A stretch of 64,000 nt of DNA from Marinobacterium sp. (GCA_025800125.1 JAOXSF010000035.1:85438-149437); one strand, 5' to 3'; shown: positions 19,199 to 29,388, numbered from the stretch's first letter. The notes: a model not told the origin generated them from the sequence alone. Numbers and translations are program-made.

Positions 19199-19627
19199 AT
19201 GCTGTCCTTTGCGAGCGAGGCGAATTATTCCCGAATGGCCGGTTAGCGTCAACACCTTTTTTCAAAAAAATTATCTTTTTTTGTATACCAGTAATTTTTG
19301 ATGACTATATAACCAGTTGTTTTTATTGGATAAAGACAGACTGTCTATTTGCTAAACAAGAGGGTATGTAGCTTCAGGCATCAAAGGTCACTAAAGGGCG
19401 TCTGTTCAGGTTGTCCCTCGGTTGAAGCTAAAGCTCTTTTTACGAAAAGCTTTACTGGCTGAAACAATTCTGACTTGAAAGTTGTGCTCGGCAGGTAGAA
19501 ATACTGTAACCCGTCATTCTATCCCTGTGATTGTCGTTCATTGCAGTAACAGGAGGATCGTGAAATATAGATAGAGCCTGCTTGATAAAAGAGGAAATAA
19601 GTGGGTATTGAGTGGGAGTAATAAAGC

Positions 19628-19743
19628 TGTGGAAAATAGCAACGCCGCTCAGCAAGCGGCGTTGTGGATAACAGAGGTGGCGGGTGCTGGCCTGATTCAG
19701 CAGAAGTTATCCACTGAGGCCATGCCGGTCGCTCTGTGGATAA
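19628..19743. promoter_or_regulatory. Cluster of DnaA-box-like 9-mers
   Basis: TGTGGATAA (reverse complement of the TTATCCACA consensus) occurs exactly at 19663-19671 and 19735-19743. TTATCCACT (8 of 9) is at 19707-19715 and TGTGGAAAA (weaker) at 19628-19636. The last exact box abuts the ychF stop codon. Confidence 0.45.
19641..19663 (-). terminator. Hairpin downstream of ychF
   Basis: A perfect 8-bp inverted repeat AACGCCGC/GCGGCGTT with a 7-nt loop, about 80 bp after the ychF stop on the minus strand, followed by GCTATTTT. It is a likely terminator. Confidence 0.55.
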
Positions 19744-20835
19744 TCAGACATTAAAGCGGAAGTGCATAACATCGCCGTCCTGGACGATATAATCCTTACC
19801 TTCCAGGCGCCATTTGCCTGCTTCTTTAGCGCCTTGTTCACCATTGTACTCAACGAAATTATCGTAGCTGACGGTTTCAGCACGGATAAAGCCTTTCTCG
19901 AAATCGGTGTGGATAACGCCAGCAGCCTGTGGTGCTGTTGCACCAATTTGCACTGTCCAGGCGCGTACTTCCTGTACACCTGCGGTGAAGTAGGTCTGTA
20001 GACCCAGCAGGTCGTAACCGGCGCGGATTACGCGGTCCAGGCCTGGTTCTTCCATGCCCAGATCAGCCAGGAATTCGTCGCGTTCTTCATCGTCCAGCTC
20101 AGCGATTTCTGCTTCCAGCTTGTTGCAGACCACAACTACGCCAGCGCCTTCAGAAGCGGCCAGTTCGCGTACGGTATCCAGGTGTGGGTTGCCTTCAAAG
20201 CCATCTTCATCGACGTTGGCGATGTACATGGTTGGCTTCACTGTCAGCATATGGAAGCCTCTGACGATCTTCATCTCGTCTTCACTCAGGCCCAGTGAGC
20301 GTACTGGCAAGCCTTCTTCCAGATGTGGAATCAGGCGTTCCAGCATTGCTTTCTGAGCAACAGCTTCCTTATCACCACCTTTTGCCGGGCGCTGTACACG
20401 CTGCAGCTGCTTCTCGGCAGAGTCCAGATCAGCTAGCGCCAGTTCCAGGTTGATGGTTTCAATATCTGCCAGTGGGTCGATCTTGTTGGCAACGTGAATG
20501 ACGTTGTCATCTTCAAAGCAACGTACAACGTGGGCGATAGCATCTGTTTCGCGAATGTTGGCCAGAAATTTGTTGCCCAGTCCTTCACCTTTGGATGCAC
20601 CAGCAACCAGACCTGCAATATCAACAAACTCCATGGTAGTCGGGATTACACGCTCAGGTTCAACAATAGCAGCCAGCTTGTCCAGCCGTGGGTCTGGCAT
20701 TGCTACGGTGCCTGCGTTGGGCTCGATGGTGCAGAACGGGAAGTTCTCGGCGGCGATACCATTTTTGGTCAGTGCATTGAAGAGGGTGGACTTGCCTACG
20801 TTAGGCAGGCCGACAATACCGCATTTGAAACCCAT
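19744..20835 (-). CDS. ychF: Ribosome-binding ATPase YchF (OBG family)
   Basis: P-loop ATPase that binds ribosomes and takes part in stress and translation control. The 363 residues begin [17 protein letters not shown] (Walker A), have the switch region DIAGLV, a coiled-coil insertion and a C-terminal TGS domain. The length is the family standard. It follows pth on the same strand, as in most gammaproteobacteria. Confidence 0.97.
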   Translation of the reverse strand: MGFKCGIVGLPNVGKSTLFNALTKNGIAAENFPFCTIEPNAGTVAMPDPRLDKLAAIVEPERVIPTTMEFVDIAGLVAGASKGEGLGNKFLANIRETDAIAHVVRCFEDDNVIHVANKIDPLADIETINLELALADLDSAEKQLQRVQRPAKGGDKEAVAQKAMLERLIPHLEEGLPVRSLGLSEDEMKIVRGFHMLTVKPTMYIANVDEDGFEGNPHLDTVRELAASEGAGVVVVCNKLEAEIAELDDEERDEFLADLGMEEPGLDRVIRAGYDLLGLQTYFTAGVQEVRAWTVQIGATAPQAAGVIHTDFEKGFIRAETVSYDNFVEYNGEQGAKEAGKWRLEGKDYIVQDGDVMHFRFNV

Positions 20836-20960
20836 GACTGTAGTCCTGTTGTCTGTGGGGCCTGCGAAACAGGTCAGCCTGATGGCGAGGGGCAGGTCCC
20901 CTGGAATGGAAAGCGATAGAAACAGACTGCAACAATCTGCTTGTATTGCGTCCCGTCTAG

Positions 20961-21050
20961 CTATGTCCAGCTATCAGGCTTGAAAGCTATCAGGCCTTGA
21001 TGCTGTTAAATCGTGAAGCCATTAAATATTAAAGCGATTAAACCTTGAAG
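20961..21050. repeat. 16-bp degenerate tandem repeat including the pth stop codon
   Basis: Five successive 16-bp units (20971, 20987, 21003, 21019, 21035) plus a partial unit at 20961. The unit at 21035-21050 covers the last codons and stop of pth. On the minus strand every unit has a stop triplet at the same place: TAA in the three nearest pth, TGA in the two farthest. As 16 is not a multiple of 3, successive stops fall in shifting frames. Confidence 0.8.
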
Positions 21051-21625
21051 CTATGCAGCTGATTCATTGCGTTAGCCCAGTCTCCAGCAATGGCCAGGTC
21101 GGTGAAACGCAGGGATTCATCAATGGCGGCCTGAGTATTGTTGCGTTCGGCAACCGGGGCTCTATGCAGTACATAACTGGCAACCTGACTGGCGTGACCG
21201 GGGTGGCCGATACCCAGACGCAGGCGATAGAAATTTTTGTTATTTCCCATTTTGCTGATGATGTCGCGCAGACCGTTATGGCCACCGTGACCACCACCCT
21301 TTTTGAAGCGTGCAACACCGGGCGGCATGTCCAGCTCGTCATGGGCGACGAGAATGGATTCAGCCGGGATTTTGAAGAAGTTGGCCAGTGCAGCAACGGA
21401 TTGGCCGGACAGGTTCATATAGGTGGTTGGTACCAGCAGGTGAACCGGCTGACTATCGACCAGCACTTTGGCGTAGAGGCCGAAATATTTCTTTTCAGGG
21501 GAGAGGGTGACGTGATGTCGAGCAGCAAGCTGCTCGACATACTCGGCACCGGCATTGTGACGGGTGTCAGCGTATTTATCTCCTGGGTTGCCCAGGCCAA
21601 CAATCAGCGAAATCCTATCAGTCAT
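21038..21625 (-). CDS. pth: Peptidyl-tRNA hydrolase
   Basis: Cleaves peptidyl-tRNAs released prematurely from ribosomes. The 195 residues show [18 protein letters not shown] with the substrate-binding Asn and catalytic His, TYMNLSG, and [10 protein letters not shown] with the conserved Asp. It lies between rplY and ychF in the conserved order. The last codons fall within a 16-bp tandem repeat that continues downstream. Confidence 0.97.
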   Translation of the reverse strand: MTDRISLIVGLGNPGDKYADTRHNAGAEYVEQLAARHHVTLSPEKKYFGLYAKVLVDSQPVHLLVPTTYMNLSGQSVAALANFFKIPAESILVAHDELDMPPGVARFKKGGGHGGHNGLRDIISKMGNNKNFYRLRLGIGHPGHASQVASYVLHRAPVAERNNTQAAIDESLRFTDLAIAGDWANAMNQLHSFKV

Positions 21626-21647
21626 ACCAGTGCCTCGTCAGCGACAA

Positions 21648-22241
21648 TTACTTGCCAGCTTTAGCGCCACGTGGGGAGTATACGTAGCCGATAGACTGGT
21701 CGTGGTCAGCACCGCGACGCAGAGATACAACTTCAACGCCTTCTGGCAGAGCAATGTCAGACAGGTGAACAATCTGACCTGCTTCTACTGCCGACAGGTC
21801 AACTGTCAGTGCAGCTGGAACGTCAGCTGGCAGACACAGAATCTCAACGGTATTTTTCTCAACAGCAAACTTGGCAGCTGCTTTAGCTGGCGCAGAGTTT
21901 GCGAAGTTAGCAAAAGTAACCGGTACAATGATTTTGATCTTGCGGTCAGCTGTTGTGCGCTGGAAATCAGCGTGCAGCAGAACCGGCTTAGCTGGGTGGC
22001 GCTGCAGATCTTTGATGATTACCTGTTCTTCTTTACCGTCTACGGACAGGGTCAGCAGAGAGGAGAAGAAAGACTGGTCTTCAATCATTTTAACCAGCTC
22101 TTTATTCTGGATAGAAACAGAAGCAGGCTCAGCATCGCCACCGTATACAACGGCTGGTACCAGACCTTCGCGACGCAGGCGGCGGCTCGCACCTTTACCT
22201 TCGTCAGAACGTGCAACTGCATTTACTGTAAAGTTAGACAT
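21648..22241 (-). CDS. rplY: 50S ribosomal protein L25/TL5/Ctc
   Basis: Binds 5S rRNA in the large subunit. The 197-residue protein has an N-terminal L25 domain (residues 1-95) and the extra C-terminal beta domain of the Ctc form (95-195, VDLSAVEAGQIVHLSDI). It is longer than the E. coli L25, as in pseudomonads. pth starts 22 bp after its stop. Confidence 0.96.
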   Translation of the reverse strand: MSNFTVNAVARSDEGKGASRRLRREGLVPAVVYGGDAEPASVSIQNKELVKMIEDQSFFSSLLTLSVDGKEEQVIIKDLQRHPAKPVLLHADFQRTTADRKIKIIVPVTFANFANSAPAKAAAKFAVEKNTVEILCLPADVPAALTVDLSAVEAGQIVHLSDIALPEGVEVVSLRRGADHDQSIGYVYSPRGAKAGK

Positions 22242-22370
22242 TTTAAAACCCTTTTATATAGCAAAGCCGCAAAGCTCCGCGACCAGAACCTTGCAGCATT
22301 GTGGTGGCCGTAAATGGCCCTGAATTTACTGTCGAAACTGTTCTGTCTGACAGTGATTCAACGGATGTTC

Positions 22371-23312
22371 TTAACGGAACATCGCGCTGATGGATTCTTC
22401 ATTGCAGACACGGCGGACTGCTTCAGCCAGCAGTGGTGACAGCGTCAGTTGACGGATCTGCGAACAGTTCTGCGCTTCTTTACTCAATGGAATGGTGTCA
22501 GTGACAACCAGCTCGTCCAGCTCAGAACCGTTGACATTCTGAATGGCCGGGCCAGACAGAACCGCGTGTGTCGCATAAGCAACAACCTTTTCAGCGCCTT
22601 TGGCTTTCAGAGCCTTGGCTGCTTTGCACAGGGTGCCGGCAGTGTCACACATGTCGTCAACCAGTACACAGGTACGGCCTTCAACATCACCAATCAGGTT
22701 CATGACTTCTGACTCGTTGGCACGCTCACGACGTTTGTCGATAATCGCCAGATCGCAATCCAGTTGCTTGGCAACTGCACGGGCACGTACCACGCCACCC
22801 ACATCCGGGGATACAACGATCAGATTTTCGTATTCCTGATCCAGAATGTCGTCCAGCAGCACAGGGGAGCCGTAGACATTATCAACTGGAATATCGAAGA
22901 AACCCTGAATCTGGTCAGCATGCAGGTCAACGGTCAGTACGCGGTCAATGCCTACACCTGACAGGATATCTGCAACAACTTTTGCAGATATCGCAACACG
23001 GGCAGAGCGTGGACGGCGGTCCTGGCGGGCGTAACCGAAGTAAGGGATAACCGCTGTTACACGGGATGCAGATGCGCGGCGCAAAGCGTCTGCCAGCACC
23101 ATCAGTTCCATCAGGTTATCGTTGGTTGGCGCGCAGGTAGACTGGATGATGAAAACGTCTTTACCACGCACGTTTTCCTGGATCTCAACAGCCACTTCGC
23201 CATCACTGAAACGACCGACATTGGCCTTACCCATCGGAATGTCAAGGCGTTCAACAACCTTGGCAGCCAGCTCCGGGTTGGCGTTGCCAGTAAAAACCAT
23301 CATTTTGGACAC
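22371..23312 (-). CDS. prs: Ribose-phosphate pyrophosphokinase
   Basis: Makes phosphoribosyl pyrophosphate from ribose 5-phosphate and ATP for nucleotide, histidine and tryptophan synthesis. Family motifs include [19 protein letters not shown], the RQDRR catalytic segment and the PRPP-binding [16 protein letters not shown] at 23312 (VSKMMVF) gives 313 residues, matching the usual 315; the longer open frame to 23372 would add 20 unmatched residues. tRNA-Gln lies 66 bp upstream. Confidence 0.96.
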   Translation of the reverse strand: MSKMMVFTGNANPELAAKVVERLDIPMGKANVGRFSDGEVAVEIQENVRGKDVFIIQSTCAPTNDNLMELMVLADALRRASASRVTAVIPYFGYARQDRRPRSARVAISAKVVADILSGVGIDRVLTVDLHADQIQGFFDIPVDNVYGSPVLLDDILDQEYENLIVVSPDVGGVVRARAVAKQLDCDLAIIDKRRERANESEVMNLIGDVEGRTCVLVDDMCDTAGTLCKAAKALKAKGAEKVVAYATHAVLSGPAIQNVNGSELDELVVTDTIPLSKEAQNCSQIRQLTLSPLLAEAVRRVCNEESISAMFR

Positions 23313-23378
23313 GAGGTGCACCTTCTCGGTTTGAAATGAATCTGGAATAAGATTTGAAAGGGAGCCATTCATGATAAT

Positions 23379-23453
23379 TGGCTGGGGTAGGAGGATTCGA
23401 ACCTCCGCATGCTGGAATCAGAATCCAGTGCCTTACCGCTTGGCGATACCCCA
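23379..23453 (-). tRNA. tRNA-Gln (CUG), second copy
   Basis: Identical to the copy at 18797-18871, with anticodon loop TTCTGAT and encoded CCA. A tRNA-Gln between the lolB/ispE region and prs is a conserved gammaproteobacterial arrangement. Confidence 0.97.
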
Positions 23454-23559
23454 GTAAATTGTTGGAGGGCTGGCCTCCCGTCTAAAGAGGCGCACATTAT
23501 CGTGAAGGGCTTTTTAACTGTCAACAGCTTTTACTGAAAAAGATTCACTGAAAGAGGTC

Positions 23560-24222
23560 TCACTGAAAAATCGTCCAGTCATGGATTACCAGCACTACGC
23601 GCAATGTTTCATAACGAAGCACCAGTTTTTCGGGTAGCTGCAAGTCTTCACTGTAGCGGCTATAACGGATCTGCCAGCCTTTCTGAGACAGGGTTTTCAG
23701 GCGCTCATTTTCCAGTTGCTGTTGCCATGGGCTATCAGGAGCAGGCAGGCCACGTACCCACCAGGCCAGTTCTCGTACCGGTAGCTGCCAGCCCAGTTGC
23801 TGTTCCAGTAAGGCTTCGGGTGATTCAGCCTGATAGCGCTGGCCGTCTGCATCCAGAGTTACCCGTACGGGAGTACTTTGAATACGGGCCGCCTGAGCAT
23901 TAAAAGGGCCGGACAGAGTAATGTCTGTCAATTCGCCTTGCTGCTGCCAGCTTACGCCAGCGCTGTTGCTTTCACGGGCGGTACGAATACCGACTTTGCC
24001 ACTGAGTTCCCAGTGCTGTTGCGTGCTCATCCAGTGCTGGTAGCGTTGCCAGGAAGCGGGTACATCAGTGCGCACCAGCGGCGCACTCGTATGCCAGCCG
24101 CTGCAACCAGCCAGCAATAATACGGGTAACAATGCGACGATCAGCCGCGAAGCAGGTTGTAGCAAAGCGGCTGACAGCAAGCTAAGCCATCGGGCTGGTG
24201 GCCATTGCGAACCCCATTTCAT
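23560..24222 (-). CDS. lolB: Outer-membrane lipoprotein LolB
   Basis: Receives lipoproteins from LolA and inserts them into the outer membrane. The 220-residue precursor has a basic N-terminus, a hydrophobic stretch and lipobox LLAGC around residues 36-40, and the family's GKVGIRTARES region. The start overlaps the stop of the upstream TPR gene by 4 bp (ATGA), so they are co-translated. Normally ispE follows lolB; here the next feature is tRNA-Gln. Confidence 0.92.
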   Translation of the reverse strand: MKWGSQWPPARWLSLLSAALLQPASRLIVALLPVLLLAGCSGWHTSAPLVRTDVPASWQRYQHWMSTQQHWELSGKVGIRTARESNSAGVSWQQQGELTDITLSGPFNAQAARIQSTPVRVTLDADGQRYQAESPEALLEQQLGWQLPVRELAWWVRGLPAPDSPWQQQLENERLKTLSQKGWQIRYSRYSEDLQLPEKLVLRYETLRVVLVIHDWTIFQ

Positions 24223-26036
24223 TGCGCGCCTGCCTCGTCGGTTTCTGTTTGTACAGGCGCCGGGGCTGTCCGGGCTGTTTCATTATCTGTCGTCGTGTCG
24301 TTTGCGCCTGTAATGGCTTCAATCTCCTCGGGCGTCATGGACAGTTTTTCCGCCACATCCTGTAGTGCGGTGGCATCCGGGTTCTGCTTCAGGCTCTCAA
24401 CAAGCAGAGTACGTGCCTGCTTCCCCTGTCCCAGCGCTGCGTATACCTCGACCAGGTGACTGATCACTTCCGGGTCCTGCAGCAGGTCATATGCACGTTC
24501 AAGGTAGGGTAGCGACGCTTCTGCCTGCCCCAGTCGATAGAGTACCCAGCCCATGGAATCCAGTGTAGCCGGGTCGTCCGGGGTCAGGGTCAGCGCACGG
24601 CTGATCAGTTGGCGTGCTTCCTCTAAGCGATCCGTATGAATTGATAACAGATATCCCAGCGCATTCAGTGACATGGCATGGTCAGGTTCCAGTGTCAGAA
24701 TGGTGCGCAGATCCTGTTCCGCCTGGGGGAAATCGCTGCCTTCAATCAGCATGGCGCGTGTATACAGTAAGGTGATCTCCTGGGGGTAGAGTTGTAGTGC
24801 ATCTTCCAGCACGGCCAGTGCGCTGTCGGTCAGGTCGTACAGGTGTAACCATTCCGCTTCCAGTGCGAATAGCTGCTGTGCAATCTCTGGATAGAGTGCG
24901 CGACCATCGGTGGTGATCTCTTGCAGACGTTGCTGATGTTCGGCGCTGTCAAGCAGTGCAGCGATGCGGCTGAAAGCGGGATACAGCTTTTCACCACCGC
25001 TGACGCCCAGAAAATGATGCAGGGCGTTGTCACGCTGTCCGCGTTTCTGTGCCAGATGGCCAAGGTAAAACTCTGGTGTGCTGTCGGAGGGATTCTGGTC
25101 AAGTAATGTTTCCAGCACCTGTTCAGCATCATCCAGTTTATCGGCGTCCATCATCAACAACGCAAGATAAAGATGCAGAGGATAATCACGTGCCGTTTCG
25201 CTGATCATCTTTTTTGCATCACGTGTTGCCTGTTCTGGTTGCTGACTATCAAACTGCAGCTGAATGGACTGAAGACGTAACTGGCGGTTGTCAGGCCAGT
25301 ATTTCAGACCGTGGGCAACGGTTTTCAGTGCCTGGCGGGTCTGGTTGGTGGCCCGCAGCAGATCAGCTTTGTGTACCAGTACATCCAGTTTTTTTGGTGA
25401 CGCTTTCAGCGCCTGGTTAAAAGCCTGAAGAGCCTGATTCAGCTTGCCCTGACGACGCAGCAGTACCCCGTTACTGCGATATAGTTCCGCATTATCTGGC
25501 TGCATGGACAGTTGTTCGATAATCAGGGCCTGATAAGCCGATAGTATTTCATCAGGCATCTGGGCGACACGGCTTTCAATCAGTGCCAGCGTCTGGCGTT
25601 GATTATTACGCAATGCCTGACGCAGCAGGGGCAGTGCATCCTCAAAGTGTCCCTTGTGTAGTAGAATGCTTGCTTCAATCTGATAGGGTTCAGCATTATC
25701 AGGTGCGGCTTGCTGCCAGAGTCGGGTGGCTTCCATTACGGCATCAGGCCGACGCATATACTGGGCAACGCGGGTAGCTCGTTCTGCAACACCGGCATCA
25801 CCGGTCAGACGGGCCTGCTGTAAATACCCTTCCAGAGCCTGCGGGAATAGCCCGCGTTGACCAGATAGTTCGGCTTTCAGCAGCTCGTAAAGAGATTCAT
25901 GGTTCAGTTCACCCGGTACATACTCCGGTGCTGGCAGTGGTGTAACCGCAATCTTCTGGCGGTTTTCCATCAGGCTGCAGCCACCCAGTAAAAGCGTACT
26001 GCACAGGGCGATTAATGGTGTCAGTTTCATAGACAT
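24219..26036 (-). CDS. TPR-repeat lipoprotein
   Basis: The 605 residues begin with a lipoprotein signal peptide (lipobox LLGGC, Cys near 20) and continue as tetratricopeptide repeats almost to the end, for example DLRTILTLEPDHAMSLNALG and DPATLDSMGWVLYRLG. A large TPR protein upstream of lolB is common in pseudomonads. The role is unproven, presumably periplasmic or outer-membrane assembly or scaffolding. The C-terminal 30 residues are acidic and Ala/Thr-rich. It is divergent from hemA across 680 bp. Confidence 0.85.
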   Translation of the reverse strand: MSMKLTPLIALCSTLLLGGCSLMENRQKIAVTPLPAPEYVPGELNHESLYELLKAELSGQRGLFPQALEGYLQQARLTGDAGVAERATRVAQYMRRPDAVMEATRLWQQAAPDNAEPYQIEASILLHKGHFEDALPLLRQALRNNQRQTLALIESRVAQMPDEILSAYQALIIEQLSMQPDNAELYRSNGVLLRRQGKLNQALQAFNQALKASPKKLDVLVHKADLLRATNQTRQALKTVAHGLKYWPDNRQLRLQSIQLQFDSQQPEQATRDAKKMISETARDYPLHLYLALLMMDADKLDDAEQVLETLLDQNPSDSTPEFYLGHLAQKRGQRDNALHHFLGVSGGEKLYPAFSRIAALLDSAEHQQRLQEITTDGRALYPEIAQQLFALEAEWLHLYDLTDSALAVLEDALQLYPQEITLLYTRAMLIEGSDFPQAEQDLRTILTLEPDHAMSLNALGYLLSIHTDRLEEARQLISRALTLTPDDPATLDSMGWVLYRLGQAEASLPYLERAYDLLQDPEVISHLVEVYAALGQGKQARTLLVESLKQNPDATALQDVAEKLSMTPEEIEAITGANDTTTDNETARTAPAPVQTETDEAGAQ

Positions 26037-26717
26037 TCTTGATCAGCAGGTTTCCAGAGAGCAGATATGGGGCTCTGCTGGTTCGCCTGATTATTGTTTC
26101 TGAAAGCTATTATTCTGAAAGCTATTGTTCTGAAAACTATTTTTATAGAAATTTTTGGTTATAAAAAACGTTAGTTAAAAGAAACGTTAGTTATAAAAAC
26201 CAGTGGTTATAAAAGCCGATAGTTCCCAAAACTGGCAGCCCCAGTAACTCCGTTATCTATCTTGAACGATGCTTTCGGCTTTTGGCAGATACTGCGTGAT
26301 GCCTTTGCCTGTATTTAAGAAACGCCACTGGACTTTCATATGTCCGAAACGCGCCAGTTACTGCTGCTACGCCATACGTTTCTGCAGAGCCATAATTCCT
26401 GAAGCACTATAAAGCAATCAGACCGGCAATGGCAGGGACTGTTCCCTGAGGACTGTTCCCGGTGAATTGAGCTTGTGAATTGCCCCGGTGAATTGCTGTC
26501 TGCGCCTGTACGATTAATCGTTGTACAGACCCGCATCTGATAACTGTTTGTTGATGAAGCGTTATATATGCAGCTTTATACGTAAGCAAAGGCCGACCGG
26601 ATGGCCGCTGTCAGCGGTTTTTGTTGATCTGTTGCAGTGCAGAATTTTCCGAAATGGGTAGCTGCGTTGTATCATTAGCGTTTTCGTAAGTCAGCAGGGC
26701 AGGTGCGCAGCGGTCGT
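26037..26717. other. 680-bp divergent intergenic region, repeats only
   Basis: No supported gene. Besides the repeats at 26098-26199, bases 26437-26495 hold a second set: GGACTGTTCCC twice and GTGAATTG three times at short spacing. The promoters of hemA and of the TPR-lolB operon must lie here, but no clear boxes were recognised. Confidence 0.55.
26098..26199. repeat. Short tandem repeats in the TPR-hemA intergenic region
   Basis: Three 15-bp units of the TTCTGAAAGCTATT type (26098, 26113, 26128), then two 16-bp units of the ACGTTAGTTA type (26168, 26184). No sequence is shared with repeats elsewhere in the window. Confidence 0.7.
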
Positions 26718-27983
26718 ATGGCGCTATTAGCATTAGGTATCAACCATAAAACAGCATCGGTTGAAGTTCGTGAGCGGGTGGCGTTTGCCCCTGAACAGAT
26801 GGCACAGGCGCTGCAACAGGCACGTCAGCAAGCAGGTTTACAGGAGGTGTCGATTCTGTCTACCTGTAACCGTACCGAGTTGTACTGCAGTACCTCGCTT
26901 GAAGGTACCCGTGCCTTGCTGGAGTGGCTGGGCCAGTACCATGGCCTGCCGCTGGATGCGCTGGAAGCCTGTACTTACACACACTGGGATGACGATGCTG
27001 CTCGCCATATGATGCGTGTTGCCAGTGGCCTGGACTCACTGGTACTGGGTGAGCCGCAGATTCTGGGGCAGCTGAAATCTGCCCACGCGGTGTCACAGCA
27101 GGAGGGTGCACTGGGCTCAGAACTGGGCCGGTTGTTTCAGCAGACATTTTCAGTGGCGAAAAAAGTCCGGACGGATACCGCTATTGGCGAAAACCCGGTC
27201 TCGGTTGCCTATGCGGCGGTCAGTTTGGCCCAGCATATTTTTGCTGATCTCAGCGAAAGCCGGGCATTACTGATTGGCGCTGGCGAAACCATCGAACTGG
27301 TCGCGCGTCATCTGAATAATGCCGGTGTTCACCATATCACGGTTGCTAACCGTACCCTCAACCGCGCTGTTGACCTGGCCAAAGAGTTTGATGGTGATGC
27401 CATCCTGCTTGGTGATATTCCCGATGCGCTACCTGATGCCGATATTGTGATTGCCTCTACCGCCAGTCAGTTGCCGATTCTGGGTAAAGGCGCGGTTGAA
27501 AGTGCCCTGAAAAAGCGCAAGCACCGGCCGATTTTTATGGTCGATATTGCGGTGCCCCGCGATATAGAAGCGCAGGTTGCCGAGCTGGATGATGTCTATC
27601 TCTACACGGTTGATGACTTGCGTGAAGTGATCGAAGAAAACCAGCGCAGCCGTGAAAATGCTGCCCGTGAAGCTGAAGAAATCATTGAAGTCGGTGTGCA
27701 TGAATTTATGCGCCAGTTGCGCGCGCTGGCTGCGGTTGACACCGTTACCCGCCTGCGCCGCCAGGCTGAAAAAACGCGCCAGAATGAACTGGAAAAAGCG
27801 CTGCGCCAGCTACGCAATGGTAAAGATGCTGAAGCGGTGCTGGAACAGCTGGCCCGGGGCATTACCAACAAAATGCTGCACCAGCCAACCATCCAGTTAC
27901 GCAAGGCCAGCGCCGAAGGGCGTACTGATATGCGCAATCTTGTGACTGAGCTCTATCAGCTGGATGATGAAGGCAATCTCTGA
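26718..27983 (+). CDS. hemA: Glutamyl-tRNA reductase
   Basis: Reduces glutamyl-tRNA to glutamate-1-semialdehyde, the first committed step of tetrapyrrole synthesis by the C5 route. The 421 residues start [14 protein letters not shown]. Catalytic Cys lies in [10 protein letters not shown], the NADPH site in [10 protein letters not shown], and a helical dimerisation domain forms the C-terminus. The ATG at 26718 was preferred over a GTG 15 bp upstream by comparison with the family. prfA follows after 70 bp. Confidence 0.96.
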   Translation: MALLALGINHKTASVEVRERVAFAPEQMAQALQQARQQAGLQEVSILSTCNRTELYCSTSLEGTRALLEWLGQYHGLPLDALEACTYTHWDDDAARHMMRVASGLDSLVLGEPQILGQLKSAHAVSQQEGALGSELGRLFQQTFSVAKKVRTDTAIGENPVSVAYAAVSLAQHIFADLSESRALLIGAGETIELVARHLNNAGVHHITVANRTLNRAVDLAKEFDGDAILLGDIPDALPDADIVIASTASQLPILGKGAVESALKKRKHRPIFMVDIAVPRDIEAQVAELDDVYLYTVDDLREVIEENQRSRENAAREAEEIIEVGVHEFMRQLRALAAVDTVTRLRRQAEKTRQNELEKALRQLRNGKDAEAVLEQLARGITNKMLHQPTIQLRKASAEGRTDMRNLVTELYQLDDEGNL

Positions 27984-28054
27984 GCTATAACGCTGTTGTT
28001 GATAACCCGGATCGGGCAGGCCCGACCGACATACCCACAAGACAGATACCGATG

Positions 28055-29146
28055 ATGAAAGATTCCATTCTGGCCAAGCTGGAAAAACTGCAGGACCGTT
28101 ACGAAGAACTGGCGGCACTGATGTCTGATGCTGAAGTGATCAGTGATCAGAACCGTTTTCGTGATTATTCCAAAGAGTACGCCGAGCTGGAGCCGGTGGT
28201 AAAAGTATTTGCCAGCTGGAATATGGCACAGGATGACCTGGAAGCCGCTGAACAGATGGCCCAGGATACTGACCCGGATTTACGCGAGATGGCAAAAGAA
28301 GAGCTGCCTGAAGCCCGTGACCGCATTGAGCAGCTGGAAGGTGAATTACAGATACTGCTATTGCCTAAAGACCCCAACGACGGTCGTAACGTTTATCTGG
28401 AGATTCGGGCAGGTACAGGTGGTGATGAGGCGGCAATCTTCTCTGGCGATCTCTATCGCATGTATGCCAAGTATGCAGAAACTCAGGGTTGGCGTATTGA
28501 AGTGCTCAGCGCCAGTGAAGGCGAACATGGTGGTTACAAAGAACTGATCACCCGTGTGGTAGGTACGGCGGTGTATTCCCGTCTCAAGTTTGAGTCGGGC
28601 GCACATCGGGTTCAGCGTGTACCGGAAACTGAATCTCAGGGCCGCATTCACACCTCGGCCTGTACCGTGGCGATTATGCCGGAGATGGATGAAAGTGCTG
28701 AAGTCGAGATCAATAAAGCTGATCTGCGTGTTGATACCTTTCGTGCCTCCGGTGCGGGTGGACAGCATGTGAACAAGACTGATTCGGCTATCCGTATTAC
28801 CCACATCCCTACCGGCGTTGTGGTGGAGTGTCAGGAAGAGCGTTCCCAGCATAAAAACCGCGCCAAGGCGATGTCATTGCTGGCGTCTCGTCTGCAGGCA
28901 GCAGAGCAGGAGCGAAATGCCGCTCAACAGGCGGGTATGCGCAAAAGCCTGGTGGGTAGTGGTGACCGTTCTGAACGTATTCGCACCTATAACTTCCCGC
29001 AGGGGCGGGTCACCGACCACCGCATAGGTCTGACATTGTACAAATTGCAGGAAGTGATGGCCGGTGAGCTGGGCCATGTGATTGATCCGCTGGTGGCAGA
29101 ACACCAGGCGGAGCAGCTTGGTGCATTGTCGGCCGGAGATGCCTGA
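28055..29146 (+). CDS. prfA: Peptide chain release factor 1
   Basis: Recognises UAA and UAG and releases the peptide. It has the codon-recognition P-E-T motif ([10 protein letters not shown]) and the catalytic GGQ in [11 protein letters not shown]; prmC downstream would methylate that Gln. The length of about 363 is standard. Two adjacent ATG codons (28052 and 28055) can serve as start. A tandem repeat and a strong terminator follow. Confidence 0.97.
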   Translation: MKDSILAKLEKLQDRYEELAALMSDAEVISDQNRFRDYSKEYAELEPVVKVFASWNMAQDDLEAAEQMAQDTDPDLREMAKEELPEARDRIEQLEGELQILLLPKDPNDGRNVYLEIRAGTGGDEAAIFSGDLYRMYAKYAETQGWRIEVLSASEGEHGGYKELITRVVGTAVYSRLKFESGAHRVQRVPETESQGRIHTSACTVAIMPEMDESAEVEINKADLRVDTFRASGAGGQHVNKTDSAIRITHIPTGVVVECQEERSQHKNRAKAMSLLASRLQAAEQERNAAQQAGMRKSLVGSGDRSERIRTYNFPQGRVTDHRIGLTLYKLQEVMAGELGHVIDPLVAEHQAEQLGALSAGDA

Positions 29147-29158
29147 GTCAGCTCCGGT

Positions 29159-29230
29159 CTTGAAATACGTCCGGGCCTGGAAATATGTACAAGTCTGGAA
29201 ATATGCACAAGTCAGGAAATAGTAAGCAAA
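29159..29230. repeat. 18-bp tandem repeat after prfA
   Basis: Four units at an exact 18-bp period (CTTGAAATA, CTGGAAATA, CTGGAAATA and CAGGAAATA cores at 29159, 29177, 29195 and 29213), between the prfA stop and its terminator. Confidence 0.75.
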
Positions 29231-29259
29231 AAGCCCTGCTGTGATGTCAGGGCTTTTTT
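29228..29259 (+). terminator. Rho-independent terminator after prfA
   Basis: AGCCCTG/CAGGGCT stem flanked by A and T runs. The A-run upstream also lets it act on the opposite strand. Confidence 0.9.
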
Positions 29260-29273
29260 CTGGCGGTTGTTCC

Positions 29274-29346
29274 GTCCTGAAACAGGTGCTCTGTCCTGAA
29301 ACAGATGCTCTGTTCTGAAACGGATGCCTGTCCTGTAATTGATGCC
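29274..29346. repeat. 19-bp degenerate tandem repeat
   Basis: Units at 29274, 29293, 29312 and 29330 (19, 19, 18 and 17 bp), with core GTCCTGAAACAG. They lie downstream of the small minus-strand gene that ends at 29389. Confidence 0.7.
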
Positions 29347-29388
29347 AGATGATGTATTCATCTGCCGGTATACGTCGCAATGCGACGC

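Larger units (their letters stand above)
19199..19743. other. 545-bp gene-free region, AT-rich then DnaA-box-like cluster
   Basis: No convincing gene. Bases 19250-19340 are strongly AT-rich and probably include the tRNA-array promoter. The right part holds four TGTGGATAA/TTATCCACA-like sequences described separately, and a hairpin near the ychF stop. Confidence 0.6.
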
